From: Neisseriaceae bacterium
GTDB lineage: Bacteria > Pseudomonadota > Gammaproteobacteria > Burkholderiales > UBA11063
Direction: 5' to 3'
Length of the DNA stretch: 7,434 bases
Assembly (NCBI GenBank): GCA_947441745.1
Contig: CANEUJ010000082.1
Location: 1-7,434, forward strand
Shown here piece by piece: positions 6,733 to 7,434 of the stretch. Each line of letters begins with the position of its first letter. Positions within the stretch are counted from its first letter, which is position 1. The translations under genes were made by a program, and so were the position numbers. Under the pieces are notes generated by a model, which searched no databases, was not told the origin of the DNA, and was given only the letters and a program-made list of their open reading frames with translations.

Positions 6733-7434
6733 TAGTCATCTTTTTATTGATATAATTAGTTATCTTATTTCGAAATATTTCAGATGTAAAAAGCTTGGCG
6801 TTACTAGTACAATCTTTTGAAATAAAATTACTTTGTTCAAATCTATCCAAAGCTAAATTTAAGCTCTCTGCAGTTTGTTCATCAAAAAACACTCCAGTTC
6901 TATTATCACCATCAACTATTACGCTTTCGGTAACCCCTCCCTTGCCGTATGCTATAACAGGTGATCCATACGACTGTGCCTCTACAGGTAAAATACCAAA
7001 GTCTTCTTCGGCTGCAAAAACAAAAGCCTTTGCACGGCGAAGATAATCAATTAATACCGCATCACTTTGATAACCTAAAACCTGAATATTATCTGCATTT
7101 CTAGCTTGATGCATAATATTTTTAAGCATTGGTCCAGAACCTATCACAACTAGTTTACGGTTTGGGTTTTTTATGAATGCTTCAACTATAATATCAATTT
7201 TTTTATATACCACCATTCTAGAAGCAGTTACATAAAAATCCTCTCGTTTGTATTCTACATTATTTATAGCTGTAACAACTGGTGGATATATTACATCAGC
7301 TTCACGACGATATACTTTCCAGATTCTCCTTGCAATATATTTAGAATTTGCAATAAAAAAATCAACTCCATTACTGGTGCGTAAATCCCAAATACGGATT
7401 TTATGCAGTATTAACCTTGTTACCCAGGATGTTA
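6722..7434 (-). CDS. GT4-family glycosyltransferase, C-terminal part (5' end outside the window)
   Basis: The reading frame stays open to the right edge, so this is a truncated view of a longer gene: 236 codons plus the stop are visible. The ATG at 7214-7216 is internal, because residues encoded upstream of it (FIANSKYIARRI, then VIYPPV) belong to the same fold. The visible part is the donor-binding Rossmann domain of a GT-B retaining enzyme of family GT4. It contains YVTASRMVVYKKIDIIVEAF-like sequence around 7145-7240, KLVVIGSGP, and the EX7E motif EEDFGILPVE (glutamates at 7004-7006 and 6980-6982). AYGKGGVTE follows. These patterns recall WbaZ-like O-antigen mannosyltransferases, but donor and acceptor are not determinable here. 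Its last 11 bases overlap the wbaP start. It probably adds a sugar to the undecaprenyl-linked intermediate that WbaP begins. Confidence 0.92.
   Translation of the reverse strand, partial: TSWVTRLILHKIRIWDLRTSNGVDFFIANSKYIARRIWKVYRREADVIYPPVVTAINNVEYKREDFYVTASRMVVYKKIDIIVEAFIKNPNRKLVVIGSGPMLKNIMHQARNADNIQVLGYQSDAVLIDYLRRAKAFVFAAEEDFGILPVEAQSYGSPVIAYGKGGVTESVIVDGDNRTGVFFDEQTAESLNLALDRFEQSNFISKDCTSNAKLFTSEIFRNKITNYINKKMTNEK

Noticed and set aside
6629..6820. A plus-strand open frame of 63 codons
   Set aside because: It is antisense to the wbaP start and the glycosyltransferase end, both of which have clear family motifs; no independent coding signal.
6795..7046. A plus-strand open frame of 83 codons
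   Set aside because: It is the complement of the EX7E region of the GT4 gene; its composition reflects the antisense of a conserved coding region.

Overview
The window is AT-rich bacterial DNA with every protein gene on the minus strand, so transcription runs from the right edge to the left. The hisS-yfgM-bamB block is the typical gammaproteobacterial arrangement. Low GC together with a polysaccharide locus carrying rmlA-rmlB but no rmlC or rmlD in view suggests Francisella or a relative (inference; no marker gene such as 16S lies inside the window).

Layout in the direction of transcription: (1) 7434-6722, the C-terminal 236 codons of a GT4 glycosyltransferase whose 5' end is outside the window. 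(2) 6732-5329, a full-length WbaP-type polyprenyl-phosphate sugar-1-phosphate transferase, overlapping the previous gene by 11 bases. (3) 5310-4444 and 4424-3363, rmlA and rmlB, which make dTDP-4-keto-6-deoxyglucose from glucose-1-phosphate and dTTP. (4) 3360-2080 hisS, 2078-1449 yfgM and 1448-327 bamB, packed with gaps of 2, 1 and 0 bases. (5) An AT-rich bulged hairpin with a U-run after bamB that looks like the end of the whole transcription unit. (6) About 95 bases beyond the bamB stop, a perfect-consensus sigma70 promoter (TTGACA, 18 bases, TATAAT), followed by a boxA antitermination sequence and a structured leader. I read this as the start of an rRNA operon whose 16S gene begins just past the left edge.

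Functionally, the right half is the end of an O-antigen or other surface-polysaccharide cluster: WbaP loads the first sugar phosphate onto undecaprenyl phosphate, the GT4 enzyme extends the chain, and RmlA/RmlB supply an activated deoxysugar precursor. The left half is housekeeping: histidyl-tRNA charging, periplasmic chaperoning at the Sec translocon (YfgM) and outer-membrane protein assembly (BamB). The two halves join without a visible terminator or gap, so the housekeeping genes may be co-transcribed with the polysaccharide genes.

I found no evidence of a novel defence system, mobile element, CRISPR array or tRNA gene. The most useful second looks are the unannotated rRNA-type promoter and leader at the left edge, the fusion of the polysaccharide cluster to hisS-yfgM-bamB, and the TTG start of bamB.
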